NCBI GenBank assembly: GCA_938036435.1
Contig: CALHPU010000060.1
Coordinates: forward strand, 57,690 to 121,689
DNA length: 64,000 nt
DNA from: an uncultured Pirellulaceae bacterium
GTDB lineage: Bacteria > Planctomycetota > Planctomycetia > Pirellulales > Pirellulaceae
Reading direction: 5' to 3'
Numbering within the stretch: the first letter of the stretch is position 1; every line of letters begins with the position of its first letter. The notes under the pieces are model-generated. The model was not told the origin of the DNA. It saw only the letters and a list, made by a program, of their open reading frames with translations, and did no database searches. Of this stretch, positions 46,041-56,010 are shown piece after piece. The position numbers and the translations under genes are program-made.

Positions 46041-46943
46041 TTAAAACGTGTGTCGCCAGCCGAAGATTGCTTCGTTGAAGGTATTGCTCCTGTCGTTCTC
46101 GAATGTTGAGAACAGGCGGCCCTCAAAAAACAAAGCGTTGCGAGCCGTCACATTGACCGAAAATCCAGCCATGGTTTGCAAGGCAAATCGAGTTTCGCTA
46201 CTCGATCGATCAATTCCAAAGGGGTGATCAGAAACGAAACTGTATCGTTGTTGGCTAGCTCCGAGTCCAAGCCCTACATAGGGAGTCACGATTCTTCCGC
46301 CAACGCGGTCGTAGTCGTAATAGAAATTTACCATTCCAGAAAAATGTTTCAGTTCAGACTCGTAGCGATAATAGTTTGTTCCAGATGGAGCGACTCCCGA
46401 AATGTCCGCATCTCGCCAAGACAATTCGAAATCGGCGCGAATTGTTGAGCTAAAGCGTCTACCGACGCTAAAGCCCAGAGTGTCTCCTACGACCACATCC
46501 TCTCCAACGTCGCGACCAAACTCATCCACGAAGTTGGCGTAGGCCCATCCACCTAGAAGGCTGAGTGTGATTCCCTCAGTCGGGGCGTCAAGCGAAGCTT
46601 GTCGGAAATAGCCGCCGATGCCTTGGCCTCTGCTCTGCGGCTGATTCGCGGTAGTTCTAGTGCCAAAGCTGACGTCGTTATTACCAGCGAAGCTTGGTTC
46701 TGTGTAGGTCGTGATGTCAGGAAGGTTGACCGTTTCTCGTGGCGTCGAAAGTTCCTGAACCGGACCGGTAACATCGAGCTGTGCGCCAACGGCTTGTTGG
46801 TCGAAAAGCGATGGCGTTTCGGTTGCAACAGATTCGATTGCTGTGGAAACGGAGTCAGGTACGAACGAAGATTCTTGGGCGTCAGCATTTGTATTGAAAA
46901 TGGTCACCAGAGAAGCAATGCTCAAAAAAAGTGCCGACCGCAT
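46041..46943 (-). CDS. Outer-membrane beta-barrel protein
   Basis: 300 aa. Signal peptide 1-22 (ending ADA). Residues about 23-105 are Gln/Thr/Pro-rich and likely disordered; from about 110 alternating hydrophobic/polar strands run to the end (ISLSLLGGWAYANF-like strands, YYRYESELKHFSGMVNFYYDY, VTPYVGLGLGASQQRYSF), and the last residue is Phe (FGWRHTF), the usual barrel insertion signal. It resembles small 8-stranded OmpA/OprF-like barrels. No ligand is known. It is convergent with leuB across a hairpin. Confidence 0.78.
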   Translation of the reverse strand: MRSALFLSIASLVTIFNTNADAQESSFVPDSVSTAIESVATETPSLFDQQAVGAQLDVTGPVQELSTPRETVNLPDITTYTEPSFAGNNDVSFGTRTTANQPQSRGQGIGGYFRQASLDAPTEGITLSLLGGWAYANFVDEFGRDVGEDVVVGDTLGFSVGRRFSSTIRADFELSWRDADISGVAPSGTNYYRYESELKHFSGMVNFYYDYDRVGGRIVTPYVGLGLGASQQRYSFVSDHPFGIDRSSSETRFALQTMAGFSVNVTARNALFFEGRLFSTFENDRSNTFNEAIFGWRHTF

Positions 46944-47083
46944 ATGAAGTGTCCAAGTGATGGAAGTGCTTGCGAAAATGCTGTAGCTCTTCAGTATTTA
47001 ACTTCAGACTTGCCTGCAATGGTAAGTTTTACAAAATCCCAAATGTTTCCGGTCGATCTATCTTGTTTGTCAATTCTAAATGC

Positions 47084-48052
47084 CTATTCAGTTGTTTCAA
47101 CGGGATCAGCGTCGCGCTTACGCTGTGTCGATTTGAACAACCCAAACATTTCACTGTCTGTCGATAGAATTAGATTCGTGTCGGATTTAAGCGCCTTTTT
47201 GTACATTTGCAGTCGCTGTAAGAATTCGAAAAACTCGGGATCCTTGCCGTATGCCTCTGCCGTCATGCGAATGACTTCAGCGTCGGCTGCCCCACGAATT
47301 TGAGCTGATTTTTGTTTGGTTTCGCCTTCGATGATGTCTAGTTCTTTACTGGTCATTCCCTTGATTCTATTGCGTTCTTCTTCGGCTTCGGATTTAAAAA
47401 GAGCCGCTACCAATTCGCGTTCACTGCGCATGCGAGCGTATACTTCGCCCCGCACTTTTTCGCTGTACTTGACCCGTTTAAGATGCACGGTGACCAGTTC
47501 GATCCCAAATTCCTTCTGCAAATTTCGACTTGCAACTTTAAGAATCTCTTTTTCAATCTTCTCACGTCCGCTGGTGACTTCGTCGCCGCTGGTCGCCCGG
47601 CGTTCGAGTTCATCACTTTCGTATTGCAGCGGAGTAGCGGTGGTGCGAACCAGATCGATTAAATTATGTTTGGCCACCACGTCGCGCACCGCCGAATCGA
47701 CAACATCATCGAGGAATTTTTGACCCTTGGCTTCCGTCCGCACGTCGGTGTAAAACTTTTTTAAATCGACAATTCGCCATCGCGCCCAACAATCGACAAA
47801 GATGCGTTTTGTGTCACGTGTCTGCATGTTTTCGGGCGCACCATCCCAAGGCAAGATGCGTTTCTCAAGCGTGTTGACGGTTTGCAAAAGCGGAATACGA
47901 AACTTTAGCCCCGGTTCGGTGATGAAGCTAACCGGTTTGTCAAATTGTGTAATGACGACCTGTTTGCCCTCTGGGACGATGAACGTCGACAGATAAAGGA
48001 TGATGGCTAAGGGGATTAGAATAAAAAGTGCAGCTACGATGCGTGATAACAT
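47084..48052 (-). CDS. hflC: HflC, SPFH-domain membrane protease modulator
   Basis: 322 aa. One N-terminal membrane helix (about 5-25), then the SPFH/prohibitin domain (VPEGKQVVITQFDKPV..., WDGAPENMQTRDTKRIFVD) and a coiled-coil region rich in E/R with EEERNRIKGMTSKELD and ADAEVIRMTAEAYGKDPEFF, typical of HflC. With HflK it forms a large periplasm-facing ring around the FtsH protease and modulates membrane-protein quality control. Its ATG overlaps the hflK stop by one base (TAATG). Confidence 0.92.
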   Translation of the reverse strand: MLSRIVAALFILIPLAIILYLSTFIVPEGKQVVITQFDKPVSFITEPGLKFRIPLLQTVNTLEKRILPWDGAPENMQTRDTKRIFVDCWARWRIVDLKKFYTDVRTEAKGQKFLDDVVDSAVRDVVAKHNLIDLVRTTATPLQYESDELERRATSGDEVTSGREKIEKEILKVASRNLQKEFGIELVTVHLKRVKYSEKVRGEVYARMRSERELVAALFKSEAEEERNRIKGMTSKELDIIEGETKQKSAQIRGAADAEVIRMTAEAYGKDPEFFEFLQRLQMYKKALKSDTNLILSTDSEMFGLFKSTQRKRDADPVETTE

Positions 48053-49161
48053 TACTTGGTTCCTCGCAGTGGATTTGCGGATGAGCCATTGTTTAAGTTA
48101 AGAATGGGCAGCATCTGGTTAAGCGATTCGTCGACGATGGTTTTGCCGCCGACGTTGCCTAATACTTCTTGCATCGCTTCGAGATATAGACGTTGCCGAG
48201 TGACATCTGGAGCTTTTTCATACTCGGCCAATTTGGCGTTAAACGCAGACACCAAACCAACCGTTTCCTGAGTCACGTTTTGTTGGTAACCTTCGGCTTC
48301 TGAGATCAATTGATCACGTCGGCCTCGGGCCGCAGGGATCTGACGATTGCGTTCTCCTTCGGCTTCGTTGACCACGCGTTCCTTGTTTTGACGGGCTCGG
48401 TTGACTTCCTGAAAGGCGTCTTTGACGGGGTCAGGTGGCGAAGTCGTTTGTAGTTTAACCGTCACGATATCAATTCCGGCGTCGAATTCGTCCAGCATCG
48501 CTTGGATGTCTACTTTCGCTTGAGCGGCAATCTCTTCACGTCCAAGGGTCAGCACCGCATCGACGCTACGGTCGCCGACTAACTTTCTCATTACAGATTC
48601 CGATACATCTTGAATGGTGTCGGGGATTGCTGGGTTGATTCCGTCTTGTGTCAGGCGTTGGACGCTGCTGGACCACAGACCGCTATCATCGCCGCCGAGA
48701 TTGAATAGCGACTTGTAGGGATCGGAGATACGGTACTGAACGATCCATTCCACGTGGGCAAGATTCAAATCACCGGTCAGCATGTCGGCGACCTCTAACA
48801 TGCGATTGGATTTTTTGGCGTAGACGGTACTGCGACCTGCCGCGACAGTTTGAAAGCCGAATTCCTCGGACTGGACCCGTTTTACAGGAACGGTATAGAC
48901 ACTCTCGATCGGCCACGGCAATTTCAGCTGTAAACCCGTTTCGACGGTGCGGACATGTTTACCGAAACGCAACACAACACCCTGATCACTGGCGTCTACA
49001 CGGTAGAAGCACGTATAAATAAAGAAGGCGATGGCCACGAGAGCCAGCAACAGTGCGCCTTTTGTCAGGTCGGCAGATAGTTTGCCAAGTAACGCTTCAT
49101 GGTCGAAACTGTTGTTGCGGCGTTGGCGTGGATCGTATCCAAATTGGTCTGAATTACTCAT
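48052..49161 (-). CDS. hflK: HflK, SPFH-domain membrane protease modulator
   Basis: 369 aa from the ATG at 49161 (a TTG is directly before it). A cytoplasmic N-terminal segment of about 33 residues precedes the membrane helix (about 36-54, ALLLALVAIAFFIYTCFY); then comes the SPFH domain (VLRFGKHVRTVETGLQLKLPWPIE) and a coiled coil with AEGERNRQIPAARGRRDQLISEAEGY. The order hflK then hflC with one-base overlap is the classical arrangement. It lacks the long Gly-rich N-terminus seen in E. coli HflK. It is divergent from the small Cys-rich gene at 49337. Confidence 0.92.
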   Translation of the reverse strand: MSNSDQFGYDPRQRRNNSFDHEALLGKLSADLTKGALLLALVAIAFFIYTCFYRVDASDQGVVLRFGKHVRTVETGLQLKLPWPIESVYTVPVKRVQSEEFGFQTVAAGRSTVYAKKSNRMLEVADMLTGDLNLAHVEWIVQYRISDPYKSLFNLGGDDSGLWSSSVQRLTQDGINPAIPDTIQDVSESVMRKLVGDRSVDAVLTLGREEIAAQAKVDIQAMLDEFDAGIDIVTVKLQTTSPPDPVKDAFQEVNRARQNKERVVNEAEGERNRQIPAARGRRDQLISEAEGYQQNVTQETVGLVSAFNAKLAEYEKAPDVTRQRLYLEAMQEVLGNVGGKTIVDESLNQMLPILNLNNGSSANPLRGTK

Positions 49162-49336
49162 CAAGTTTACCCGTTGGGAAATCTGGTCGGACTCTGCCGG
49201 TCAGGTAGATCCGTAGTCAATTGTTCGGCAGAGCGCCGGTCTCGAGTCCGTTTTAACGGTGCCGTTTGAGTAAATTCCTGGAATTTCCCGCTATATTGGT
49301 AGCATTAACTGAGATTAACTTTTGCGAATTCATCCC

Positions 49337-49621
49337 ATGAAGCCCAAATTACCACCGTCTGGAAAGTGCAAGCAGGATCCTGAGCGTCAGGAGTGCCCGC
49401 TGGTGTGCAAGTACAACCATTTTGAGTCGCAGGATTTGGAGATTGACGCGTGGGAATTGAAGTGCCTTGATTGTGGTTGGCGCGACACCGTTGGCTACCG
49501 CAGCGACGAGATGGATGATGAGGATGCTGATGTGAATCCGAAGCAGTGCCCGTTTTGTAGGTTAGAGGGTTGTGAGCCGGGTACGGAGTGTTGTGCTGAA
49601 CCGGAGCACGAAGCTTCGTAG
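49337..49621 (+). CDS. Small acidic Cys-rich (zinc-ribbon-like) protein
   Basis: 94 aa from the ATG at 49337; an upstream TTG is possible. Ten cysteines in pairs: two in an N-terminal C-P-L-V-C, C-L-D-C in ELKCLDCGWRDT, C-P-F-C in KQCPFCRLEGC, and a C-terminal C-C; this looks like one or two zinc knuckles. The middle is very acidic (DEMDDEDADV). I do not recognise the family. It is probably cytoplasmic and may bind a nucleic acid or protein. The stop codon runs directly into the heptamer array. Confidence 0.6.
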   Translation: MKPKLPPSGKCKQDPERQECPLVCKYNHFESQDLEIDAWELKCLDCGWRDTVGYRSDEMDDEDADVNPKQCPFCRLEGCEPGTECCAEPEHEAS

Positions 49622-49715
49622 TACCGAGTACCGAGTACCGAGTACCGAGAACCGAGTACCGAGAACCGAGAACCGAGAACGGAGAACCGAGAACCGAGAA
49701 CCGAGAACCGAAAAC
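49622..49715. repeat. Heptamer tandem array filling a convergent gap
   Basis: Thirteen 7-bp units, (T/A)ACCGAG, plus a trailing AAC occupy all 94 bp between the stop of the Cys-rich gene and the stop of ymdB. The first unit base is T in units 1-4 and 6 and A elsewhere; one unit is AACGGAG and the last is AACCGAA. Read as protein it gives spurious VLGSRFS repeats. Confidence 0.95.
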
Positions 49716-50528
49716 TCAATCCTCTTCCAACTCCAGCATTTCGGCTTGGCGTTCGTTGATTTTAATCCGCGAGATCTTCGTCGCCTTGCCTGTTTTGGGT
49801 TCGACTTCAATCACAACACCAGAGATTTGCACGTCGTTCTTCGCAACGTCAAAGGGAATCGGTCGGAACGACGTTGTTGCCGATAACACGTTTTGTATCT
49901 TCCGGCCAAGAATACTCTCGTGCGGTCCAGTCATGCCGACATCGGTGATGTAGGCCGTGCCGCCGGGAAGGACCTGTTCATCGGCTGTCGGAACGTGTGT
50001 GTGTGTGCCGCAGACTGCCGTCACACGACCATCCAAGTGGCGTCCCATTAACTGTTTGTCGCTGGTGGCCTCGGCGTGAAAATCGCAAAAGCGAATGACG
50101 ACGCTATCTGGAATCTCTTCGAGTACTTTGTCGACCGCCGCAAACGGGCAGTCCGCCGGCTTCATGAAGACTCGTCCAATCGCAGAAAAAACAGCGACGT
50201 CTTTTCCGGTTTCTGATTTGACCACCGTCCACGTTTTGCCGGGTGCATCAGTTGGAAAGTTAGCCGGTTTGACGATGTTGGATTTGTTCTCCAACGTTGG
50301 GATGATGTCTTTCTTGCGGTAGATGTGATCGCCAAGGGTAACGCAATCGACGCCCGCTTCGATAAGTCGTTTGTGGATTTTTGGCGTGATGCCCGATCCA
50401 CTTTCGGCGTTTTCCCCGTTAACGATAACCAAATCAATCGATTCGTCTCGCCGATAGCCGGGGATGGCTTGGACAACTATTTCAACACCCGGTTTTCCCA
50501 CGATGTCGCCGATAAATAAAATGCGCAC
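49716..50528 (-). CDS. ymdB: YmdB-family metallophosphoesterase (2',3'-cAMP phosphodiesterase type)
   Basis: 270 aa. Dimetal site of the TIGR00282 family: GDIVGKPG at 7-14, NGENAESGSG near 38, GDHIYRKKD near 65 and CGTHTHVPTADEQVLPGGTAYITDVGMTG near 172. YmdB hydrolyses cyclic nucleotides and in Bacillus affects biofilm genes and RNase Y activity. Here it lies 132 bp downstream of rny, repeating the Bacillus ymdA-ymdB pairing. The C-terminal tail of about 15 residues is charged (ERQAEMLELEED). Confidence 0.9.
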   Translation of the reverse strand: MRILFIGDIVGKPGVEIVVQAIPGYRRDESIDLVIVNGENAESGSGITPKIHKRLIEAGVDCVTLGDHIYRKKDIIPTLENKSNIVKPANFPTDAPGKTWTVVKSETGKDVAVFSAIGRVFMKPADCPFAAVDKVLEEIPDSVVIRFCDFHAEATSDKQLMGRHLDGRVTAVCGTHTHVPTADEQVLPGGTAYITDVGMTGPHESILGRKIQNVLSATTSFRPIPFDVAKNDVQISGVVIEVEPKTGKATKISRIKINERQAEMLELEED

Positions 50529-50588
50529 AAAGTTCTTTCTAAAGTCAGCTTGGCTTGATTCGTTTTGGTTCAGAGGTGTTTTGTCAGT

Positions 50589-50607
50589 CCTCCCCGTCGG
50601 TGAGCCT
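50589..50607 (-). repeat. 19-bp dispersed motif, copy 2
   Basis: Exact reverse complement of 18268-18286. It is located in the short gap between rny and ymdB. Confidence 0.65.
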
Positions 50608-50660
50608 CAGGCTCTACCGAAAACAGGGTGGTCGTGACGGAGCAGGCGAAACGTAACGAT

Positions 50661-52211
50661 TTATTTTGCCAGTTCGGTAAACCGGCTTTCGCGAATGACG
50701 ACCACCTTGATCTCGCCGGGGTAAGACAGTCGTTCTTGGTAGGCTGCTGCAATGTCGCGGCAAATCTTAGCCGCTACATTGTCGTCGGCTTCCTTGGCGG
50801 ACGCAATCACACGAACCTCACGCCCTGCTTGAACAGCGAAAGCCTGTCGCACTCCGTTAAATTCTTTGGCGATCGTTTCGAGCTCTTCCATACGTTTGAT
50901 GTATCGGTCCAATGACTCGCGTCGTGCACCCGGCCGCGAAGCGCTACACGCGTCGCCGGTGGCAACGATGACGGTGTAAGGATACTTCACCAGAATTTCG
51001 TCATGATGGCCCAACGCAGCGTGGACGACTTCTTCACTTTCCCCGTTGCGTTTGAGGAATTCGGCTCCGATCTTCGGATGCCCCCCTTCTTGGTCATGAT
51101 CGGCCGCTTTGCCGATGTCGTGAAACAATCCGGCTCGCTGCGCGATGTCGACATCGAAGCCCATCATTTCGGCCAGCATCCCGGAGAGAAACGCCACTTC
51201 AATGCTGTGCCGCAAAACGTTTTGGCTGTAACTGGTTCGGAAATGCAGCCGGCCCAACATTGCGATCACACGTTTGTTGACTCCATTGATGCCGACTTCT
51301 TGGACAGCCTCGTTGCCTTTTTTGATGATCAAATTGTCGATTTCTTTTTGCGTCTCGGCCACGACTTCTTCAATACGCGATGGATGTATACGGCCATCGG
51401 TGATCAGCCGGTCCAAAGCGATGCGGGCGACTTCTCGGCGAACGGGATCAAATCCACTAACAATAACAACCCCCGGCGTATCGTCGATAATCACGTCGAT
51501 GCCGGTTTCTTTTTCAAACGCGCGAATGTTGCGGCCTTCACGTCCGATGATGCGACCTTTCATTTCATCGTTGGGAATATCGACGGTGCTGGTGGTCGAA
51601 TCGGAGACTTGGCTAGAGGCAAGCCGCTGGGTCGCCATGATCAGCATCTCGCGTGATTTCTCCTCGCAGGTTTCTTTTAACCGACGTTCGTGTTCCAGAA
51701 TGCGGCCACCGACTTCATCGGCCAGATCATCTTCGAGCAATTTAAGCAGACGCTTGGTCGCCTCTTCTTTAGAAAGCCCCGTGACGTCGTGAAGTAGTTT
51801 TCGTTTCTTTTCGAGGACGTCAGCGATGTCTTGTTCGGTTTGAGCGACTTGTTCGAGTTTCGTCCGCAGTCGGTTCTGTGAGGTCTGAATAAAGGTTTCT
51901 TGTTTCTTGAGGTCGTCTGTCTGCTGATTCAGCTGGTTTTCGCGCTTGTCGAGCGCGCGTTCGCGTTGGTGGACTTCCTCCAGCGCCTGACTTTGCTTTT
52001 CTTCAAATTCGGCCCTTCGTTCCAGTTCGCGTTCTTTGATCGCGACCTCAGCGTCTTTGATTTTATTCTCTACATCTCGGTCAGCGTTGTCCAGAATTGC
52101 CTTGGCTCTAGACCGAGCGCCACCGCCGATGATTAGGTTCAGCAGCAGACTGCCGCCGCCTGCCAGTAGAATCCCGACAACGAACCCGATAATTGATTCT
52201 TGGTTGATCAT
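50661..52211 (-). CDS. rny: Ribonuclease Y
   Basis: 516 aa from the ATG at 52211, with GGAG 9 nt upstream; a start 11 codons earlier is less likely. One N-terminal membrane helix (about 6-27), a long coiled coil (35-200), a KH domain with [12 protein letters not shown] at 219-230, and an HD hydrolase domain with H335 and H364-D365 ([11 protein letters not shown]). It is a membrane-bound endoribonuclease that starts mRNA decay. All catalytic residues are present and length is normal. ymdB follows in the same direction. Confidence 0.95.
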   Translation of the reverse strand: MINQESIIGFVVGILLAGGGSLLLNLIIGGGARSRAKAILDNADRDVENKIKDAEVAIKERELERRAEFEEKQSQALEEVHQRERALDKRENQLNQQTDDLKKQETFIQTSQNRLRTKLEQVAQTEQDIADVLEKKRKLLHDVTGLSKEEATKRLLKLLEDDLADEVGGRILEHERRLKETCEEKSREMLIMATQRLASSQVSDSTTSTVDIPNDEMKGRIIGREGRNIRAFEKETGIDVIIDDTPGVVIVSGFDPVRREVARIALDRLITDGRIHPSRIEEVVAETQKEIDNLIIKKGNEAVQEVGINGVNKRVIAMLGRLHFRTSYSQNVLRHSIEVAFLSGMLAEMMGFDVDIAQRAGLFHDIGKAADHDQEGGHPKIGAEFLKRNGESEEVVHAALGHHDEILVKYPYTVIVATGDACSASRPGARRESLDRYIKRMEELETIAKEFNGVRQAFAVQAGREVRVIASAKEADDNVAAKICRDIAAAYQERLSYPGEIKVVVIRESRFTELAK

Positions 52212-52255
52212 TAAATGCCACTCCGGTTTATCCGCGAGCGACACAAGTCAGGCGC

Positions 52256-52582
52256 CTAACCGTCCGGCCAACTAAGCTCTAGGGCCTCAGCGAAGGGCCT
52301 CCGCCGGTCAATGGCTCGGCGGCTTGTTGCTGGAAATTCACAAAAATTCAATGACTTTGATGCGACTTTGGCGATCGGATCAAACTGCGGGGTCCCTCGG
52401 TTTGCACGCCGTGCTTCGCAAAAAGCTGTGGCGGCGTCGATCGGCATGGATGCGGGTGTGAAGGCGTAGGTAGTCGATGTGCCACGATTCTTAGCAGCAA
52501 TCTGAGCCTCGTTATACGCGAGCATCTTTGCTGCGTACAAAAGTAAGACTGCCAGAGCAGCAATAAATAGGGTAGGAATCAA
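52256..52582 (-). CDS. Possible small membrane protein upstream of rny
   Basis: 108 codons from a TTG, ending 45 bp before the rny start. Residues 1-20 are a hydrophobic helix (FIAALAVLLLYAAKML); the rest is Arg/Ala-rich without recognisable motifs. No ribosome site is visible and no homologue comes to mind. It may be real, given the plausible N-terminal helix and the tight spacing, or an accidental open frame. Confidence 0.35.
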   Translation of the reverse strand: MIPTLFIAALAVLLLYAAKMLAYNEAQIAAKNRGTSTTYAFTPASMPIDAATAFCEARRANRGTPQFDPIAKVASKSLNFCEFPATSRRAIDRRRPFAEALELSWPDG

Positions 52583-52879
52583 GGTTTTTTTAGCCGCGGA
52601 ATTGACCGAGAGGAAATGCTGACAAAGCCAAAATTGGGACAGGATCAGCCAGTTGTCGATAAGGTGTCAAGAATAACTTGCAAATTAGGGGAAACTTGTG
52701 TCACTTATGCTTTAATTATTGTTTCGGTGCGCCCGGCGGAAGAACTTCCAGACGAACCTCAGCCCGCAGTGTATCAAACTGGCGGAGAAACTTAAACTGG
52801 GCAGCACCCTCGCGTTAATGGTTTCCCGTCTTTCTAGGATGCAGCGCATTAAATTTACTGATCGGAAGATCCTCAGCTG
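52583..52879. other. Divergent intergenic region upstream of tilS
   Basis: 297 bp between the minus-strand rny group and plus-strand tilS. It presumably holds promoters in both directions, but I cannot single one out. No hairpin or RNA gene is seen. Confidence 0.5.
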
Positions 52880-53950
52880 ATGCCTCTTTCCGCAGATCAA
52901 GCCATCGTGACCGCAAAACAAGATTTCTCCGCTCCCCAGAAACTCTCAGCAGCCAGTGAGTTGCTCCTGAGTGTATCGGTCTGGTCCAAACACCGCGTAT
53001 TGGTGGCCGTCTCTGGCGGGGCCGACAGCGTTGCGTTGTTTCGGACGATCAATGGGCTCCGCGACGAATTAGCACCGCAGGCGATTGCACCGGATGTTGT
53101 CCACGTTAATCATGGCATGCGCGGCAGCGCCGAACGGGATGCGGATTTCGTTAGGGATCTGGCCAGAACGTTTAATGCGAAATTTCACTTGAAAGCCATT
53201 TCATGGACCGGGAATGATGAGGGTGAAAACAAATCGGAAAACAAGTTGCGCGATTTGAGATACGCTGCAATTCTTGAAGTCGCCAGAGAGATTGGCGCGA
53301 GATACGTTTTTACCGGACATCATCAAGGCGACCAAGTTGAAACGATTTTGTTCCGCATCTTTCGCGGTACCGGATTGGCCGGGCTGACTGGTATTCCGGC
53401 TGTTCGAGTTGTCGATGAGACAGTTTCGTTAGTGCGTCCGCTGTTGGAGGTCGACCGCGAAACGATTTTGGCGGCGCTGGCGGCGTGGAAGCAAGAATTT
53501 TGTCACGACGAGTCCAACGACGGCGATGATTACAGTCGTAACTTTCTGCGCAATACTCTATTACCTCAAGCGCGAGACTATTTTGGCCCGCATGTGAACC
53601 AATCGATTTTGCGTTTGGCACAGCACGCCGGTGATTCTGTTGAGCTTGAACGCGCGTGCGTGCAAGATTTTTTTGACAGCCATCAAGTCGAATTCAATAT
53701 TCTCGACGGCAAGCGACAGACCCGTTTCGCGCGCGCCGACTTTGCAGGCATCTCTCCGATTCTAGTGCGAGCGATTTTGATCGAGGTTTGGCGAAAGAAT
53801 AACTGGCCTCTCGGGGCGATGACCTCGGCACGCTGGCACGAGTTGAGTGAACTGATTCTTCAACAAGGCATGTGCCGGGTGTTGAACTTGCCATCGGACT
53901 TAAGAATGGAAGTTGGCTCGACTCAGGTCCTAATGATTGAAACTAAGTGA
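52880..53950 (+). CDS. tilS: tRNA(Ile)-lysidine synthase
   Basis: 356 aa. PP-loop SGGADS at 45-50, HVNHGMRG near 75, TGHHQGDQVETILFRIFRGTG near 151 and FCHDESNDGDDYSRNFLRNTLLP near 217 are the TilS signatures. It ligates lysine to C34 of tRNA-Ile(CAU) so that it reads AUA. It is shorter than E. coli TilS (432 aa) and keeps only a reduced C-terminal domain. It stands alone on the plus strand. Confidence 0.93.
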   Translation: MPLSADQAIVTAKQDFSAPQKLSAASELLLSVSVWSKHRVLVAVSGGADSVALFRTINGLRDELAPQAIAPDVVHVNHGMRGSAERDADFVRDLARTFNAKFHLKAISWTGNDEGENKSENKLRDLRYAAILEVAREIGARYVFTGHHQGDQVETILFRIFRGTGLAGLTGIPAVRVVDETVSLVRPLLEVDRETILAALAAWKQEFCHDESNDGDDYSRNFLRNTLLPQARDYFGPHVNQSILRLAQHAGDSVELERACVQDFFDSHQVEFNILDGKRQTRFARADFAGISPILVRAILIEVWRKNNWPLGAMTSARWHELSELILQQGMCRVLNLPSDLRMEVGSTQVLMIETK

Positions 53951-54180
53951 AAGGTATGCACGCTGGTTCTCTGGCGGAGCCATTACGTGATTGCCATTTG
54001 CCAGACTCGATAAGATAGGAAGATCTTGCCGTTTATAGACCGAAAAGCGGAGACGATTGAGCGAGTCAGGGGCAAAGTTCTCAAAGAAACGATAGCATTT
54101 GCGACTCGTGTGAATTAACCTTAGAGCTTGACCACTACACTTTACGACGCCTCTGTCTGCACTTTTTTAATGGGATATCA

Positions 54181-55773
54181 ATGAGTACAGCCGCCATTTC
54201 ACCTGAAGTTGAACAACGCCCCTCGAAACTTGTGTTTTGGGGATGTTGGATCGCACTGATTACTACCGCGTTTGCGTTCATATCGCGCGCGTTCATGATT
54301 AACACGCCATCGATGTGGCCTGCCGATTTTGGCATCGATAAAGTTCAAGGACAGGAACTCTTCGGCGCCGGCCTTTGGCCTTTTGCCGTGAGTATCATCT
54401 TGTTCAGTTTGGTAATCGATAAAATTGGCTATCGCATTGCGATGCTGTTTAGTTTCGTTTGCTATGCCCTGTACGCAGGTCTAGCATTGTGGGCTTACAG
54501 TATCGTGAAGGTCGATGGGCTTGCTGGCGAGGAACTTTTGGCGGCACAGAAAAGTGGGCTTTCGTTGCTGACCTATGGCTCGATCATTTTGGGGTTAGGC
54601 AACGGCACCGTGGAGGCATTTATCAATCCGGTGGTTGCCACCATGTTCAACAAAGAAAAAACCAAGTGGTTGAATATTCTGCATGCGGGTTGGCCCGGCG
54701 GACTTGTACTTGGCGGGCTGATCACTTTAGGGCTGGGTAGCTACGCCGGTGCAGACTGGAGGATGCTGATTTATATCATTGCGATTCCTGCCGTGATCTA
54801 TTTGTTGATGTTGATCGGGGCAAAGTTTCCCGTTAGCGAACGTGTTGCTGGAGGAGCGACTTACAGAGAGATGTTGGCTGAGTTTGGCGCGATTGGTGCT
54901 TTGATTGCTTCGTTTCTGATGTTCCGTGAAATTGGTGGCGTGTTCAAGATTCCTGACATGGCCGTTTGGATTGCAATGGCAGTGGCGGTGATTGGTTATG
55001 GTGCTTACTGCCGTTCGTTGGGGCGGCCGCTAATGATTTTTCTTTGCTTGATCATGATGCCACTGGCCACGACGGAACTTGGGACCGATGGTGCGATCAG
55101 CGGTTTGATGGAAAAGCCAATGGAGGCAATCGGCGGAAACGGCCTGTGGGTGCTGATCTACACTTCATTCATCATGATGGTACTGCGGTTCTTTGCCGGT
55201 CCAGTAATTAAAGCGTTTACGCCGCTGGGGCTGCTAGCGATTTGTTCGGCACTAGCGATGGTCGGCATTTATTCGCTGTCGATGACCACCACTGCCATTT
55301 CCATTTTCTTGGCTGCGACCTTGTATGGAGTCGCCAAGACGTATTTCTGGCCCACGATGTTGGGTGTTGTCGCTGAACAGTTTCCGCGCGGTGGTGCGGT
55401 TACGCTAAACGCGATTGCCGGAATCGGAATGCTGACCGTTGGTATCATCGGCGGCCCGATGATCGGCAAGATGCAAGAAGATTCAGCGATGGTTGCCCTT
55501 GAGGCTGCCAAGCCCGGAGTGTACGAGACGATTCAAAAGGAAGATTCCAACTTGTTCTTGGGTGAGTACACTGCGGTGGATGATAAATTAGTCGAAGCTC
55601 ACCCTGAATCAGAGGAGATCGTATCGATCGTTAGCTCCGCGAAGCAGGGAGCGTTGGCAAAAATGTGCCTTTTCCCCGGCATCATGTTGGTGTGCTACCT
55701 TATTCTGATTGTGTACTTCAAGTCGCGCGGTGGCTATAAACCGGCGGAATTCGGGGCCAGCAGCGCTCATTAG
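54181..55773 (+). CDS. MFS transporter
   Basis: 530 aa with about 12-14 membrane helices. Features include a first helix with FISRAFMINTP, the VIDKIGYR loop after helix 2, and the conserved FNKEKTKWLNILHAGWPGG segment near 160. A hydrophilic periplasmic insert at about 445-490, before the last helix, is unusual. It appears related to planctomycete MFS proteins annotated only generally; the substrate is unknown. A strong terminator follows 28 bp after the stop, so it is probably monocistronic. Confidence 0.8.
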   Translation: MSTAAISPEVEQRPSKLVFWGCWIALITTAFAFISRAFMINTPSMWPADFGIDKVQGQELFGAGLWPFAVSIILFSLVIDKIGYRIAMLFSFVCYALYAGLALWAYSIVKVDGLAGEELLAAQKSGLSLLTYGSIILGLGNGTVEAFINPVVATMFNKEKTKWLNILHAGWPGGLVLGGLITLGLGSYAGADWRMLIYIIAIPAVIYLLMLIGAKFPVSERVAGGATYREMLAEFGAIGALIASFLMFREIGGVFKIPDMAVWIAMAVAVIGYGAYCRSLGRPLMIFLCLIMMPLATTELGTDGAISGLMEKPMEAIGGNGLWVLIYTSFIMMVLRFFAGPVIKAFTPLGLLAICSALAMVGIYSLSMTTTAISIFLAATLYGVAKTYFWPTMLGVVAEQFPRGGAVTLNAIAGIGMLTVGIIGGPMIGKMQEDSAMVALEAAKPGVYETIQKEDSNLFLGEYTAVDDKLVEAHPESEEIVSIVSSAKQGALAKMCLFPGIMLVCYLILIVYFKSRGGYKPAEFGASSAH

Positions 55774-55800
55774 CCGCCCTCAAGCGACTAGATTTACGAT

Positions 55801-55833
55801 GGCCCGAAAGTGATAGCACTTTTGGGCCTTTTT
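55801..55833 (+). terminator. Rho-independent terminator after the MFS gene
   Basis: 12-bp stem (55801-55812 with 55817-55828, one G-U pair), loop ATAG, then five Ts. Confidence 0.9.
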
Positions 55834-56010
55834 CATGCCCCGCCGTTGGCGTAAGAGTCAATCAATCTTCGCTCAAACCATCTAAATCTCTACTATTGGG
55901 CGACCTAACGCAGGCAGATTTTGAATCAGTTTCCCTCGGGGAAACTTCTGAGGAATCTCACGTTTGCCGGTATCGTTGCTCCCGATTCGCGTTTTCAATT
56001 TCGGACGCTG

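Noticed and set aside
49495..49810. Minus-strand ORFs with FSVLGSRFSVLGS-type repeats
   Set aside because: They are a direct translation of the heptamer array; not a protein.
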